64,000 bases of DNA from Carya illinoinensis (Eukaryota > Streptophyta > Magnoliopsida > Fagales > Juglandaceae). The stretch is from positions 13,166,501 to 13,230,500 of the forward strand of contig NC_056754.1 of assembly GCF_018687715.1 (NCBI RefSeq). Direction: 5' to 3'. Each line of letters begins with the position of its first letter. Position 1 is the stretch's first letter. Both the position numbers and the translations under genes were made by a program. Positions 36,324 through 47,768 of this stretch are shown in pieces. A model generated the notes under the pieces. That model worked only from the letters and a program-made list of their open reading frames with translations. It did not search any database and had not been told where the DNA came from.

Positions 36324-36866
36324 ACTGACATGAGTATTATTCTTGAAATATAATCATCTTTTCTTCTTCTTTTTTTCCAGGGGTGGAGGTTTAGTACATC
36401 TTTTGGATGCTTTCACACTTATTCCTAATGATGTATTGTTTTAACACTTCAGTGCATTTACCAAAGTGTTTAATAAAGGTGCTTTAGAGAGTGATGTTCC
36501 TCAAGTCACTGTAAAATAAATTTTCGTGTCAAATTTTTACTTACGAAAAAATGAATTTTCATTACATCATATTTCTGAAATAGGAATTTGAAGATAGAAC
36601 GTTGGATATATTCTTCATGTGTATTCTCTTTCTTTTTTTATTTACCACAGCCTTAAGTTATGCTAAAAGTCTTGGTTTTCTTTCACAGTTGGAACAAAAG
36701 TTTTATGTGCTTGTCAGTTCATGGTGCACTGCTAGCCACTTGTTGTCTTCGCCATATAAGCACATTGGCCTCCTGAACTTCAGTTAAGTGAAATTTATTG
36801 AAGGCAAATGGTACAATAATCTGAAGTGCAACTTGCTTGTTTGAATCCATAGATTCTTTTAATTCA

Positions 36867-39800
36867 ATGGGAAAGGAAAATGTGTCACATACAATGAAGG
36901 ATGGAGTCAGCAATGAGGATTGCTCTTCTATCGAGAGTGAAGAATTGGAGTCTCACCCACGTCATAGTTTTGATAAGGAGGCAGGCCTGCCAAGTTGTCG
37001 TGTGTGCCAATGTACTGAATCTGACAAAATGGGGGATGCTGTTTTAGGATTTTTGGGCATCTCTCTTCCATCACAAGATGCTAGTAAAAGCTATGGGGAG
37101 GTTCAGCCTGATAGAATGGAAGTAATCAAAGATATTGAAAATAAATTTTCTCTAAAAAAGAATGGTGGAAGAGAACGTGGGCTTGTGGAGTTTATTGGCC
37201 CGGATGGGGAGGTTTTCATTTGTAATACAGATTTGGAGATGGGTTCATGTCACCACCAAGACACATTGGTAGAGCTTGGCTGTTCTTGCAAAAATGACCT
37301 TGCTTTAGTACACTATGCGTGTGCTTTAAAATGGTTTGTTAACCATGGATCTACCGTTTGTGAAATCTGTGGATGTGTTGCAAAAAATATTAGAACTGCA
37401 GACTTCAAAAAGGTTGTGGGTTCTTTAAAGGAATTTGAAGCATTGAGAGAAAGGACTGCTAGTGGAGAACCCAGTCCTGCACCATTGCGTACAAATCAAG
37501 GTGTAGATCCCGATGCTGTTGCTGCCATCCGAAGGCAACGGCTTAGTGAGATTTCGTTGTGGTTTATTCCACATAATAATGGTAACTATAATAATTCTGC
37601 TGCAGTTTCACAGGTTGTTTCTGAACAACCTTTTAATACTGTCTCAGAATATGTTGTCCCTGATGAAAATCCTGCAACCAAGTGGGCCGTGGAAGGTACT
37701 GGGATTCTGCTTGCTACAGGACTTCTTACTGTTACTCTTGCATGGCTCATTGCACCTCGTGTTGGGAAGGTACATTCTTCTTCCTAAGCATTGGGAAGGT
37801 ATGGTAGATTAAGCATTCTTTTAGTGTATTAAGACAGTGCAGACAGGCAACTTTGCATTGGCATGAAAATTCAATTAGTTTGGTTTTTAGCTCATCTTAT
37901 GTGTAAAGGTATTTAACTCTTTTGGTTTGCACTAGAATACATGCACAAGTATAGGCAACTTGTGCCATTCAAGAAGATCATGACAGATGATGAAAATGAT
38001 AGGAAATAGACAGAATATCATTCCCCCACCCCTCTCCCCAACGCCCCACTTTTTGATAAAGAAAAGAATAGTTTCTCTGTCTATAACTGTGTATTTGTGC
38101 ATTATCATGTTAATTCCTAGTCCTGCTGTTGGCCCGGGGTTGCCACATGCTACTGACTTGACAAATCTTGTGCCAACTATCATTTTCTGTCTGATAGTTT
38201 ACTGTGAATTCGATGTCCTCTCTTTACTCCTCAATTGGCAGAATTTCTTTTAAGTATCAAATGGTATGTTTGATACTTATCAAAAATGGTATGTTTGGCG
38301 ATTATCTTCAAGACAAAAACATACATTAAGACCACATTTGGTTTTCCTCTCAGGCGCACTAGAATTTACTCTCCAGCCTAGGAGAGATCTAGAGAGAGAG
38401 AGAGAGAACATTAGGTGTAAGGAGAAGAAGATGCTTAAACTTTTTTTTTTTTTTCTTCTCCTTAATTTCCCTCCACTTTCTTTTTATATCCAAAAAAGTG
38501 AACAATTGTTTGCTCTTCTTTTCTTCAGTATATTTCGTCTTGATAACGTACCAAATGGAGTGTAATATAATTGATTGTATAACCACTTTTATGAAGAAGT
38601 CATACCGGATCCATGTCCAGAAGATATGGAATCAATATGTTTACTTGTATAACCAAATGGAGTGTAATACATTTTACTCGCATGCATTTTTTTCAAATTA
38701 CCTACATGCTTATTGATAAGGAGGAATCCATGTCCAGAAGATATGGAATCAATATGTTTAACATCTGCCCCTAAAACTCAATATGCCTCAAAGGATAAAT
38801 ATGAAGCTCGGATCCCAAGTGTCAGAATCTCACATTGGTGGGGAACTTCATAAGAGCCATGATTTGAAGCTCTAAAGGAATTGTCTAGCATCCAAACCCT
38901 ATAGAATAAATGGTGAAAAAAATACCCCAAGTGATTAAGGCTGCTCCTATATGTTTCGTTGCTCATCAAACACGTCATTGTGTGTTATTTTGATTTTGCA
39001 GTCTTATTTTAACGAAAGAGCATGGTAGGCCCATAAAGAGTGACTCCAATATCTTTTAACCATTTGCAACAAAATAATCTTTTGTGGATATAAGCAAGAG
39101 CTCTTTACCCTGCTTCAATAAAGACACTCGCTGCTCGCTTTAGTGTTAACCATTAGCATATGGTCATACTACTGCTAAAGTACCCTGCATGTATGTGTTC
39201 ATACAAAATGAACCTTTGCATGGTTTTCTTTGGGGAGAATTCTTGCATCAGTTTTGTGAGCTTTTGAGTCTAGAGGAACTAGAATATTAACAACTTTATG
39301 AGCTGGATGGCTCCTCCTGGACATCAGTTTTGTGAAGTATATCTCAAGTGCTGGAATGCATGTCTTTCTTGGCTTCATTATGTTTTTTCTGGTTTATTAG
39401 TGATGAGCTAATGTCTTAACTTTGTGTGCTTTGATGATTAAGGAGTTGAGGGTGGAATTTATATAATGCAGCATTGGTGCATTTTTGCTTTCCTATGTGT
39501 GACCCATGGCAAGAGAACGTGTAAAATAGTCAATGAAACTAGGAATCTGACCATATAGACTGCTAAAAATTTTGATCAGAAGGTACTTATCAAAAAAAAC
39601 TATTTTGATCAGAAGGTGTTGCTTTCAACTCAAAAGAAAATGCTTCCACATTGGTTTTGAGATTGCTTCTTGTGTTTATCATTTAAATCACCATGTCTTT
39701 TTTTTTTTTTTCCTTTTCTTTTTTATGAGTAAGTCACAATGTCTTTATTTTACGCTTTATTTGATAGATTCCACTTGTGCAGAAAACTGCCAGGAGCGGC

Positions 39801-41907
39801 CTTCATATTCTCCTGGGAGGCATTTGTGCTCTAACAATTGTGGTTTTCTTTCGCTTTGTAAGTGGATTACTATTTGTGAACATTCTTCTCGTCCTCCATT
39901 TACTATGATCATTTGCATTTGGTTTAATGTATTGACAGATGTTTGACTTTCTTGATGAGCAATGGGTACTAGAATACATTAGATTATAGAACTCCGATCC
40001 TCTATCACTATGGTGCTGTTCAAAGGTGTTAGCCATTTGTTGTTGTTGTTGTTTCTCTTTTTTTTTTTTTTTGTGAGAGACATAAGGATAATACAAGTAA
40101 AAAAACAGGATCCTAAGACAGTTATTCTATCTGTTGAATAAAAAAACAATGCCTTACATTCCCTTAATGCGCATTTACAAAACTACATGAAGGTCTTTTG
40201 CAAGGAAGAGATTAGATAAGAGTTCTTTTTTAACAGATAGAGTTATCCCATATCTGTTAGTTGTGGTCTTCTTGACTTGGTTCAGCTTTGACAACAGAAT
40301 TTTGCTAATTCTCTTCAAATCTTTGTTAGAATAGGGTCTACTATAGTTTCAAGCTAGGTTTTGTTGCGAAAACCTTAGATTCCATTCAGTAATATATAAG
40401 AGAAACTTATAGTATGCGTGTCTGAATTAGATTTGTTCTTTTTTCTTCTTCTTTTTCAGGTTAAGTGGTTTTACTTTTCCTTGCTGGCATGTTACCATTT
40501 CTTCTCAGAAGCCCAAGTTCATATGTGTTTATAATGTAAAGATTAGTGCTTTGGGTTATAAAAGTACATTGTTCACTCTTGGAATTTGCACATTAAAAAA
40601 TGAAAGCTTGGGTCTTGTTTTGTGTACATTGCATTCACTCGCATGCACATATCAAGTCTACTCATAACATTACTTGGATTAACAATGTGCAAATGAGTAG
40701 TACAGCTCCTTCAGCAGAAATTTCAATAACATAAAATTCCAAAGGATTGGGATTATCAAAATCCAAGGCTTTTTCCCCCTTTTATGGGTAGGTAAAATCC
40801 TCAAAGTTCATTCCCTTCCTTTTTTTTTAACTTGTATTCCTGCCAACCTTCATCTCTGCTCAAATGATCAGCTTCCTATATTGTAACTGTCTCAACTCAG
40901 ATTGAGGGAATAAGGCAAATGAGGAAGTGCTGAGTAATTTAGTGGTTGGAAAGAGGGTACAAGTTTCTAAGATAAAATTGTGCAGCAAGATGAAAGCAAG
41001 GGACTATTTAAGGAAGGGGTAGAATAGAGGCTTTGTCAAAAAGGCATTGTATTCTGGTCTACAGGAATCAATTTCATTCATTCTGGTCACGCTGCTTTTT
41101 GGCTTCCACTTTAAAATAGAGGTTTTGTCTATCCATAATGCTGTTGATTCTTCATACATACACAGATGCGTATACAAAGATAATTTACATAGAATATTAC
41201 ACAAGGCATATGAACGTGCATCCTTTTCACTATTGCTAAAGGATAAAAACTGTGGGCATCTATATAAGGGTATCCATTATTGAACAGGAGGCTTTTTCCA
41301 TCTGCAGGTGTTTATTATTATTGAGGAAAGAAAACTTATCAAAAAAAAATTATTGAGGGAAAGAGAAGAAGAAATGTAATATATATGATGAGATTTTTGC
41401 TCACCTTTGAGATGTAGCCTGAAACTGTAACATAGATTTTTCTTGCTTATACGTATTTATTTATTTATTTTCTTTTTCTTTTTCTTCTCCCCATATACTG
41501 TTGATTATAGGTTTTTCTTGCTGGAACTGCCTTTTTGAAGTTATCAAACCTGATTTTAGGACTAATTCAGAGTGGTTTGCATCTGGGTTTGTATATAGCA
41601 TTCAACAGAAAGCTTGTCTTTTCTCTCTACTCTAAGTTTTATGTACATGGAATCTTCTGTGAGTTCATTGAAACATCTTAGAACAGTGAAACTATTTTCT
41701 AATTGAATACCAAGTGGAATATGCAATGGTAGACTTTTTTCTGTCCGTATACTGATCTGGGTCTGATAGTTTTTCGTATGAATTATGCAGTTTGTGCTTA
41801 CCAGAATCAAGTATGGACCTGCACGCTACTGGGCAATATTGTTCGTCTTTTGGTTTCTTGTCTTTGGTATATGGGCTTCGCGGACTCATGGCACTCATTC
41901 AGCATGA
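36867..41907 (+). CDS. RING-CH (MARCH-type) membrane protein, probable E3 ubiquitin ligase
   Basis: Three coding exons: 36867-37769, 39783-39857, 41791-41907, giving 364 residues. CRVCQCTE (Cys44 and Cys47) opens a C4HC3 RING-CH domain that closes with GCSCKNDLALVHYACALKWF and CEICGC (near 137-172). About 80 residues are inserted between the first pair and the rest, longer than in most MARCH proteins. Three hydrophobic segments follow: LLATGLLTVTLAWLI, LLGGICALTIVVFF and WAILFVFWFLVFGIW. Known RING-CH proteins transfer ubiquitin to membrane cargo; the target here is unknown. The start ATG at 36867 follows a stretch without a better start. The introns carry three micro-insertions (38273, 39585, 41333). 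Both introns are GT-AG and in phase. Confidence 0.87.
38273..38283 (+). mobile_element. LINE micro-insertion 1 with target duplication
   Basis: ATACTTATCAA sits between two copies of AAATGGTATGTTTG (38259-38272 and 38284-38297). ACTTATC followed by A is the 3' end of LINE 2 (see 311-921), so this is an almost completely truncated insertion. Located in intron 1 of the RING-CH gene. Confidence 0.75.
38550..38760. repeat. Diverged tandem duplication of about 105-115 bases
   Basis: ACCAAATGGAGTGTAATA occurs at 38550 and 38652, and a 33-base stretch starting CCATGTCCAGAAG occurs at 38611 and 38728. The order A-B-A-B marks a tandem duplication whose middle parts have diverged. Intron of the RING-CH gene. 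Confidence 0.75.
39585..39601 (+). mobile_element. LINE micro-insertion 2 with target duplication
   Basis: ACTTATCAAAAAAAACT sits between two perfect copies of ATTTTGATCAGAAGGT (39569-39584 and 39602-39617). Only the last seven bases of the element and a short A tail were inserted. Confidence 0.85.
41333..41348 (+). mobile_element. LINE micro-insertion 3 with target duplication
   Basis: AACTTATCAAAAAAAA sits between ATTATTGAGGAAAGAA (41317-41332) and ATTATTGAGGGAAAGAG (41349-41365), which differ by one added G. Intron 2 of the RING-CH gene. Confidence 0.75.
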
Positions 41908-44125
41908 TTATGTCAGCATAATGTTTATCCACGTCAATCACTTTTTTTAGCCATTGTAGAACTGCATTTTATTTCATAGATGTCTCCAGTGCACGAACAA
42001 AAAATGAGTTATTGGTAGACTATTTAAAATGTGTTAGAATGTATAAGCCCATTATTGTAAAGTAGCTCTTTTGTGGGCAATGTTGTTCAGGTGCAACATT
42101 TGTGTGTTTGTCAACAGCAGGTCTCTGGCTTTACCCTTGCATGGTAAATATTGAGTTTTTAGAGTTTCTGAGGGACTTCAAGTTGTGTAGGTCACAAACC
42201 CGGAACACACTTTTTGACACTTTTTGAGGTTGGAAGTAATGTTGGGAGTTAAACCGAGTACCATTTGCTTCTCATGGGATTTCTGCTGTTTTCTTTTCAA
42301 TCATAAATGTTTTTTAAATATAGAAGGGCCTTGTATATTTGGGGAAGTCGAACCTATGCTGCCAGAAATGGTATGGCTCCAACCTTTGATCTGATGGTCC
42401 TACTCACGAGTATGGATGTTTTTTATGTTCTGTGACCAAAGAGTCCCCAAATGTGTTGATACAGCAAAATCTTTAATACATTGTCTTCTTCGCCTGCCAT
42501 CTATGTAATGTAAAAATTGTTGAGGTAGAGATTAGTTAGGCTTAGAAGTCTGAACTCCTTAGTTATGTTTGGTACCAGACGTATTACCTGATCTAGGTAA
42601 AAGCCTATGTCCAGCATGGGGTTTTTTTTTTTTTTTTATAAATAATAATAATAATAAAAATAAAATGGCCCCAACACGTTCAAGGTCGAAAACTGAACAC
42701 GCCCCTAGAGCTGCTGCATCTTTTTCGATGGACTGAAAATGGTTCCTCGTCTTGAAACCCACTGTACTCACGTGAAGGGTGGGTTTTGCGGTGAGCATTT
42801 AAGAAATCTAATTCGAAGTAAATTGAGTAATCCCCAGAGCTAGACTTCGGGAGGAGCTCACTGCCATCAATGGTGATGATGGTACAAGCAGAATCTGACC
42901 TCGGACGTCTCAGTTTGTCCAAGACTTTAGAAACTGCATTTACCCGACTCAACATATTTTTCCGCTACTATTTCCCGTGTGGAATAACCATCTGGGAAGG
43001 CTTTCAAGAGGAAAGAATACTGGCAGTGGTTCAAAGAACTAAACAAGTGCTATAAGTGAGGGACAAGAGGGAAAATAAACAGTGCATGTTCTGCTCCGGG
43101 TGGAAGCAACTACAGATTCTGCTAGGGGAAGGTGGTCTACTGATTGCAGTGTGCTTTTTATTTTTTATTTTTTGAACAACCAATGCTTAATGCTGACATA
43201 GTCAAAGTCCCATATCAGTCATCGAGTTAACGTCACCTAAACCCATCCTCTAAAATGCCTAGGCGAACTGTTAAATTGAGGGCAACCTGTGGGAATCACT
43301 AGTTGGGAATTGGGATTACCAATTATAAAGAATGAACTGCTCCTCTCTATGTTATTGTTGAACTTTTGAATCTCTCCTAGAGAAAGAAAGGGCCAACCAA
43401 AGAATGGTTAAAAAACAGAGAGAGAGAGAGAGAGAGAACAGAGAAGAGAAAGGCATGAGAAGAGCTTCACTACCCTTAATCAAATCAAACATTTTCAAAG
43501 TAACATCTAAAGATATTATAGCTGTCTGTAATGGTAGTTGTATATTGTATATAACGACCTCGTCAACAAGAAGAGGAAAAAGATCAAAAAAGGGTAAGAA
43601 AAAGTTGATACATGGTACAAGTATGGATGTAATACAAAAGTTAGTCTAAAGCTGGTGAACCCCAGCGGCATGAGAAGCCATTAGATAAAACCCAGTCATT
43701 ATCATGAACAAAATGGGGAAACTATACAAAAAACAAGGGAAAAGAGATCAAATTTGAAATTTGTTAGTTACTCAAGTTCATGCTAGTAGGAGGAACAAAA
43801 TGACTCCAAATTTCGGATAGACCCAAATTTTCTTCTCCACTCTGCCTTCTTCACTCCTCTACATATCAAATTCTCTGAGAACCAAACCCTGCAATGCAGA
43901 TGCAGACAAAATCAATCCTTACTACTTTCGCATTTAGAGAAAGACGATGGGCCTGATATTTGACAATAAAGATGCCAACTAAACAACGAATTCTTGAACC
44001 AATTCTAAATTTGTCAATGACAAAGACTAGGCAAACAAACAAAGAAAGACAAAAACCAGAATGAGAAATGCCAAAGATGCAAAACCTGCACATGCACTAA
44101 AATAACACTCAGACAACTGCACTAC

Positions 44126-44159
<34 letters not shown>

Positions 44160-44400
44160 CCTTCATAAGGCAATCTTACAGAAGCAAACTTGGCATCATG
44201 GACATCTAAATATGTAGTGAAAATAAAAACTCTTATCTTGAAGAAAACTTCTACACATTGGCACATCGAAAAACTTGCATGTTGGCAAAGCAGCAAAAAG
44301 AAAGTATAAGAAAACTTCTGAGTTGGCAAAGCAGCAAATATAAGCATAGACGCCACGAAGGAGAAGATACATAAGAGGGAATCATGACACAGAATAAAGT
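41908..44400. other. Intergenic, no gene assigned
   Basis: Contains the 3' flank of the RING-CH gene, a poly-T/TAA patch (42621-42660), an AG microsatellite (43415-43438) and an AC microsatellite (44130-44158). A minus-strand frame at 42955-42680 (starting MLSRVNAVSKVLDKL) looks protein-like and could be a gene fragment, but I recognise no family. Confidence 0.45.
44130..44158. repeat. AC microsatellite
   Basis: About 14 uninterrupted AC units. Confidence 0.9.
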
Positions 44401-45930
44401 TGTTAGTGTACTGCGCCTATGAGATGTACTTCATCCAACACACCCATACTACGATTGTATCACCAGTACACTTTTTTCTGTAGTACCATATAACATACAA
44501 GAGAAAACCTAATCAAATATTAACATGTAACTCCTTAGACTTTTCAGATCATCAATATAGGTCCAATAATAACGTTAATTCCTCATTTTGCCTTTCCATG
44601 TTTCCTTGTGTAATTCTTTATTATCCATTTTTATGAAAATGGAAAAGCAAATGCTTTTGAACTCCAACAATTGGTTGATCAGTTACTGTTGGTAACCACA
44701 AAGAATATCGTAGAAAGATGCCAGGACTATATGCAAATAATAGCTACAGAAACAAAGAAACAAGTTTCTCTTGAGTATTTGCTTAATCTGCTTGTTCACT
44801 AACTTGGGAAGTTTTAATATATTATCAGAGATGAGTTCTTAAAACCTATAAATTTTTTCCCAAAGTGTCGGAAACTTTTTAACCAAAATCTAGTGTCCTT
44901 GTGGGTCATGTTCTTGACTAATAACCTCTGCTAATGTCCATCTATACCATGCCCACAAGATGTTGATCTTCAACCATGCATCTCTTAAAGCCTTTTGCTC
45001 ATGACCACACAGGCTGCACAGCCACCAGCACCATTAACGAGTTTAGAGGTTGCTGATTTCTTGAATCGATGAATTCTACCCCACCAGCTCTGCAACACGT
45101 GCACGTTAGCTGTAGTTATCGCTGCCACTAAACATGCTTCACACACTCTATATGAGATAAGCCTTGTTATGCTCGCATGCTCCACACGCTTCACATAGAT
45201 GCACTCCTTACACACAACAAGCCTTGCACGTGCTTTACACGGGCACATGACACTCATGCTCCAATCACCCAACAGGCCTGAGTCCTGAATGCCTCACACC
45301 CACACACAAAGATCGCAATCCAACTCCAACCAGTTTCCTACATGGTCTTGCCAAACCTGGGTTCAGATCATTCAAAACTTGTATCCAGTCAACAAGGTCC
45401 ATATCAAATCTATCCTTTTTTTTTTTTTTTTTATAAGTGGTCTTGTCTGAACTTAGCCCACTCAACCTTACCTAGCTCTTCCATCTCACCCAGTCCAAGG
45501 TTTGAAAAAAAAAACAAAAACCTACACAACTGACACCCATGCTATCCATGTTTGGACCTATCAATACACAAACAACATATGCCTACATACAGTCCCCATA
45601 TGCCTTCACATGGTTCGATACGCCTCAGGTTTAAACCTTGAGTTTGAAGGAGTATGTTAATGTACTCCAACTACCATATATACTTCACCTACCATACCAC
45701 TACTGCAACCATAGAACCTGTATCAAACTTGTATTTCTCTAGTACTACATACTTCTAAAAAAAAAACCTCTCTTGTAATACGTGACAGAAAATCAAGTCA
45801 ACAGAAAAGATGTAGCCCCTTGGACTTTACAAGCTGTGAATGTAAGCTTTTAGGCCAAACCACATTCATTCCTTGTTTTCTTTCATTTCTATATCCTTCT
45901 AGTTTTTCTTTACTTTCTTCTTCCATTTTT
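44401..45930 (+). mobile_element. Decayed small LTR retrotransposon without coding region
   Basis: TGTTAGTGTACT at 44401 and TGTTAATGTACT at 45655 begin two stretches of about 240-275 bases that share spaced segments (TATGAGATGTACTTCA against CATATATACTTCA, GTAACTCCTTAGACTTTT against GTAGCCCCTTGGACTTTA, and a similar TTCC-rich end). The second is preceded by AGTTTGAAGGAG, a polypurine-like tract. The interior holds no long frame, so it would be non-autonomous. The repeats are diverged and the primer-binding site is not clear. Confidence 0.5.
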
Positions 45931-46224
45931 TAAAAAGTTTAACGAGAATGACGATGAGGGTAAGCCATGGAGCATACAGATATGGCAATATGATGGTTAC
46001 ATTTGAGGGTGATAACCCATGTCTCTGGCAATTGAGGCCACTTTGTGTGTCTGTATAACTACGGAAATGGTGAAACTTGATCTGTACAGTTCAGAACAGA
46101 TGTCCAAGACTCCAAAAGCCTATCACTAAAATTAAGGTTAATTGATAACAATGTCCAAATTTTAAAAGCAAGGCTAAAAATCATGAGCATGCATGACACC
46201 CATACAACCTTTCTGGTATATATT

Positions 46225-46420
46225 TTTTCGACTTAAGGTCCAAGGTTCAACACCTCATGGGTGCAAACAATCCTTTGGGGCTACACCCATAGTGAAAAGC
46301 TAGCGATTTAACCAGTTCCGTGAAGGGAAACTTCCAAGAGTACGGTGCACAGACCAGGCTTTACTTTGCAAGGGTGGGTCCAAAGGGCCCTGCCTTGGAG
46401 AGGTTCCCCGACAAAAATAT
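46225..46420 (+). mobile_element. SINE-like element
   Basis: The block from ACTTAAGGTCCAAGGTTCAA to GGAGAGGTTCCCCGACAAAA has the look of a tRNA-derived plant SINE. A GGTTCAA box-B-like word comes first, a GGGTGCAAAC...CCTTTGGGG core follows, and it ends in an A/T-rich tail. I recognise the style from plant genomes but cannot name the family. Box A and target duplications are not clear. Confidence 0.6.
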
Positions 46421-47312
46421 ATATATTGTCACATGCCTTCTAGCTCCTTTTCCAGATCAACAAGCACTGAATCATACTTTCTCACTTAATCTTTAAACTA
46501 AATTCAAAGAAATTCAGCAGCGTTCCTGAGCTTGTTTATTTTTCCACTGTAAGTCAGAGATATTTGGGAAATGTCTGGTTTAGTTGATTGACATCTCTCA
46601 ATCCTTCCAACTTATGGAAAAAAAAAACCATCTCTCTATCCTTCAGATTATCTGTGGAATCAAGAATCAGATCTCAAAGTTTAACTAGTCATATGGCATA
46701 TCATTGCAAAATTACTTCCATTCTCTATATTGATATTAATCATTGAAATTTATGATAGATTGTTATTTACGTCTCAAGCTTCCAATGATGGAGGCTAGAA
46801 CATCATGCCACAGACCTTCATTATTTAAACACAGATCAGGAATTAAAAGATACAATGGACAACAGCAATTAGATATATTGGTTAGTTTAGGATTCTTAAT
46901 GTTCAGCCAAAGCCATACAAGCGGCTTCAACTTACTTATCAAAGTCTACACCAGATAGTACACTATTTGTTAAAATCATCCAGGGGATCAAGTTGTGCGT
47001 TGATAACAGAAATACAGATCAATAATAGCAATGCATTACACAATGGACTTCAATGTTATAATCTATTGAGGTTACTATAATCAATTGAATCCACAGTGGG
47101 ATTAAAAATTCCGAATAAAATATTTCCAACTTCCCTTCTATCAATCTTGATCACTTCGATCTGCACAAAAAATCCTAATCCTAACACGGCACCAAAATTA
47201 CAGACTAAAGGGAAAACACGCTTCATTATTTTCTCTTTTTCATCGTACCTCCTTTAAGCAAAGTTGCAGTAAGAGATTTTAGGCATTGCTCTGCAGTCTG
47301 CATTCTAAATGC

Positions 47313-47314
<2 letters not shown>

Positions 47315-47369
<55 letters not shown>
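47315..47369 (+). repeat. Run of 55 T followed by a G-rich patch
   Basis: 55 uninterrupted T, then CTTTTTGTTGTTGGGGTGG with GGTGG repeats to 47409. It may be the tail of a minus-strand retroposon, but no body is recognisable. Confidence 0.9.
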
Positions 47370-47768
47370 CTTTTTGTTGTTGGGGTGGGGGGGTGGTGGT
47401 GTGGTGGTGTACCCTTTTTTTCATAGAAGCATTTTCCTTTTCCTTTTGGGGTATTGAAGTTCATCACTCCGCAAAACCATTATATTAAAGTAGAACAATG
47501 ACCGACCAAAGACAGCCATTTGACACATTTGCCCAAAAGAGCCCATCTCAAACAACAAATCACAAGCTTCAACTCCAATTTATACAGACCAACATCAACA
47601 AACACGGAAAGGAGAAAACAGAACAAAGACAAAAACTTCATAAAAAAAAACAGCCATCTGAAACCATAAGACTTCAAATCAAATTTTCACATAACAATAC
47701 AAGAAGGGCAAATAAAGTAACTGAAAGAAAACCAACATAACAATATTCAAATAATATAATTACCAGTA

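Larger units (their letters stand above)
34981..36866 (+). other. Upstream region, probably leader exon and first intron, of the RING-CH gene
   Basis: Around 34980-35070 a stretch of mixed composition ends GAGAGAGGTTAG, a plausible splice donor. It could be an untranslated first exon. The following interval holds the 44-base G run and a 46 bp LINE remnant. The exon is inferred from composition and position only. Confidence 0.35.
45931..47768. other. Intergenic apart from the SINE
   Basis: No gene supported. Ends with the long T run at 47315 and the 3' flank of the minus-strand gene. Confidence 0.45.

Noticed and set aside
42680..42955. Minus-strand frame with protein-like composition as a gene
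   Set aside because: No recognised family and no exon partners; kept only as a remark in the intergenic entry.
47279..47467. Lys-rich minus-strand frame
   Set aside because: Product of the 55-base T run.
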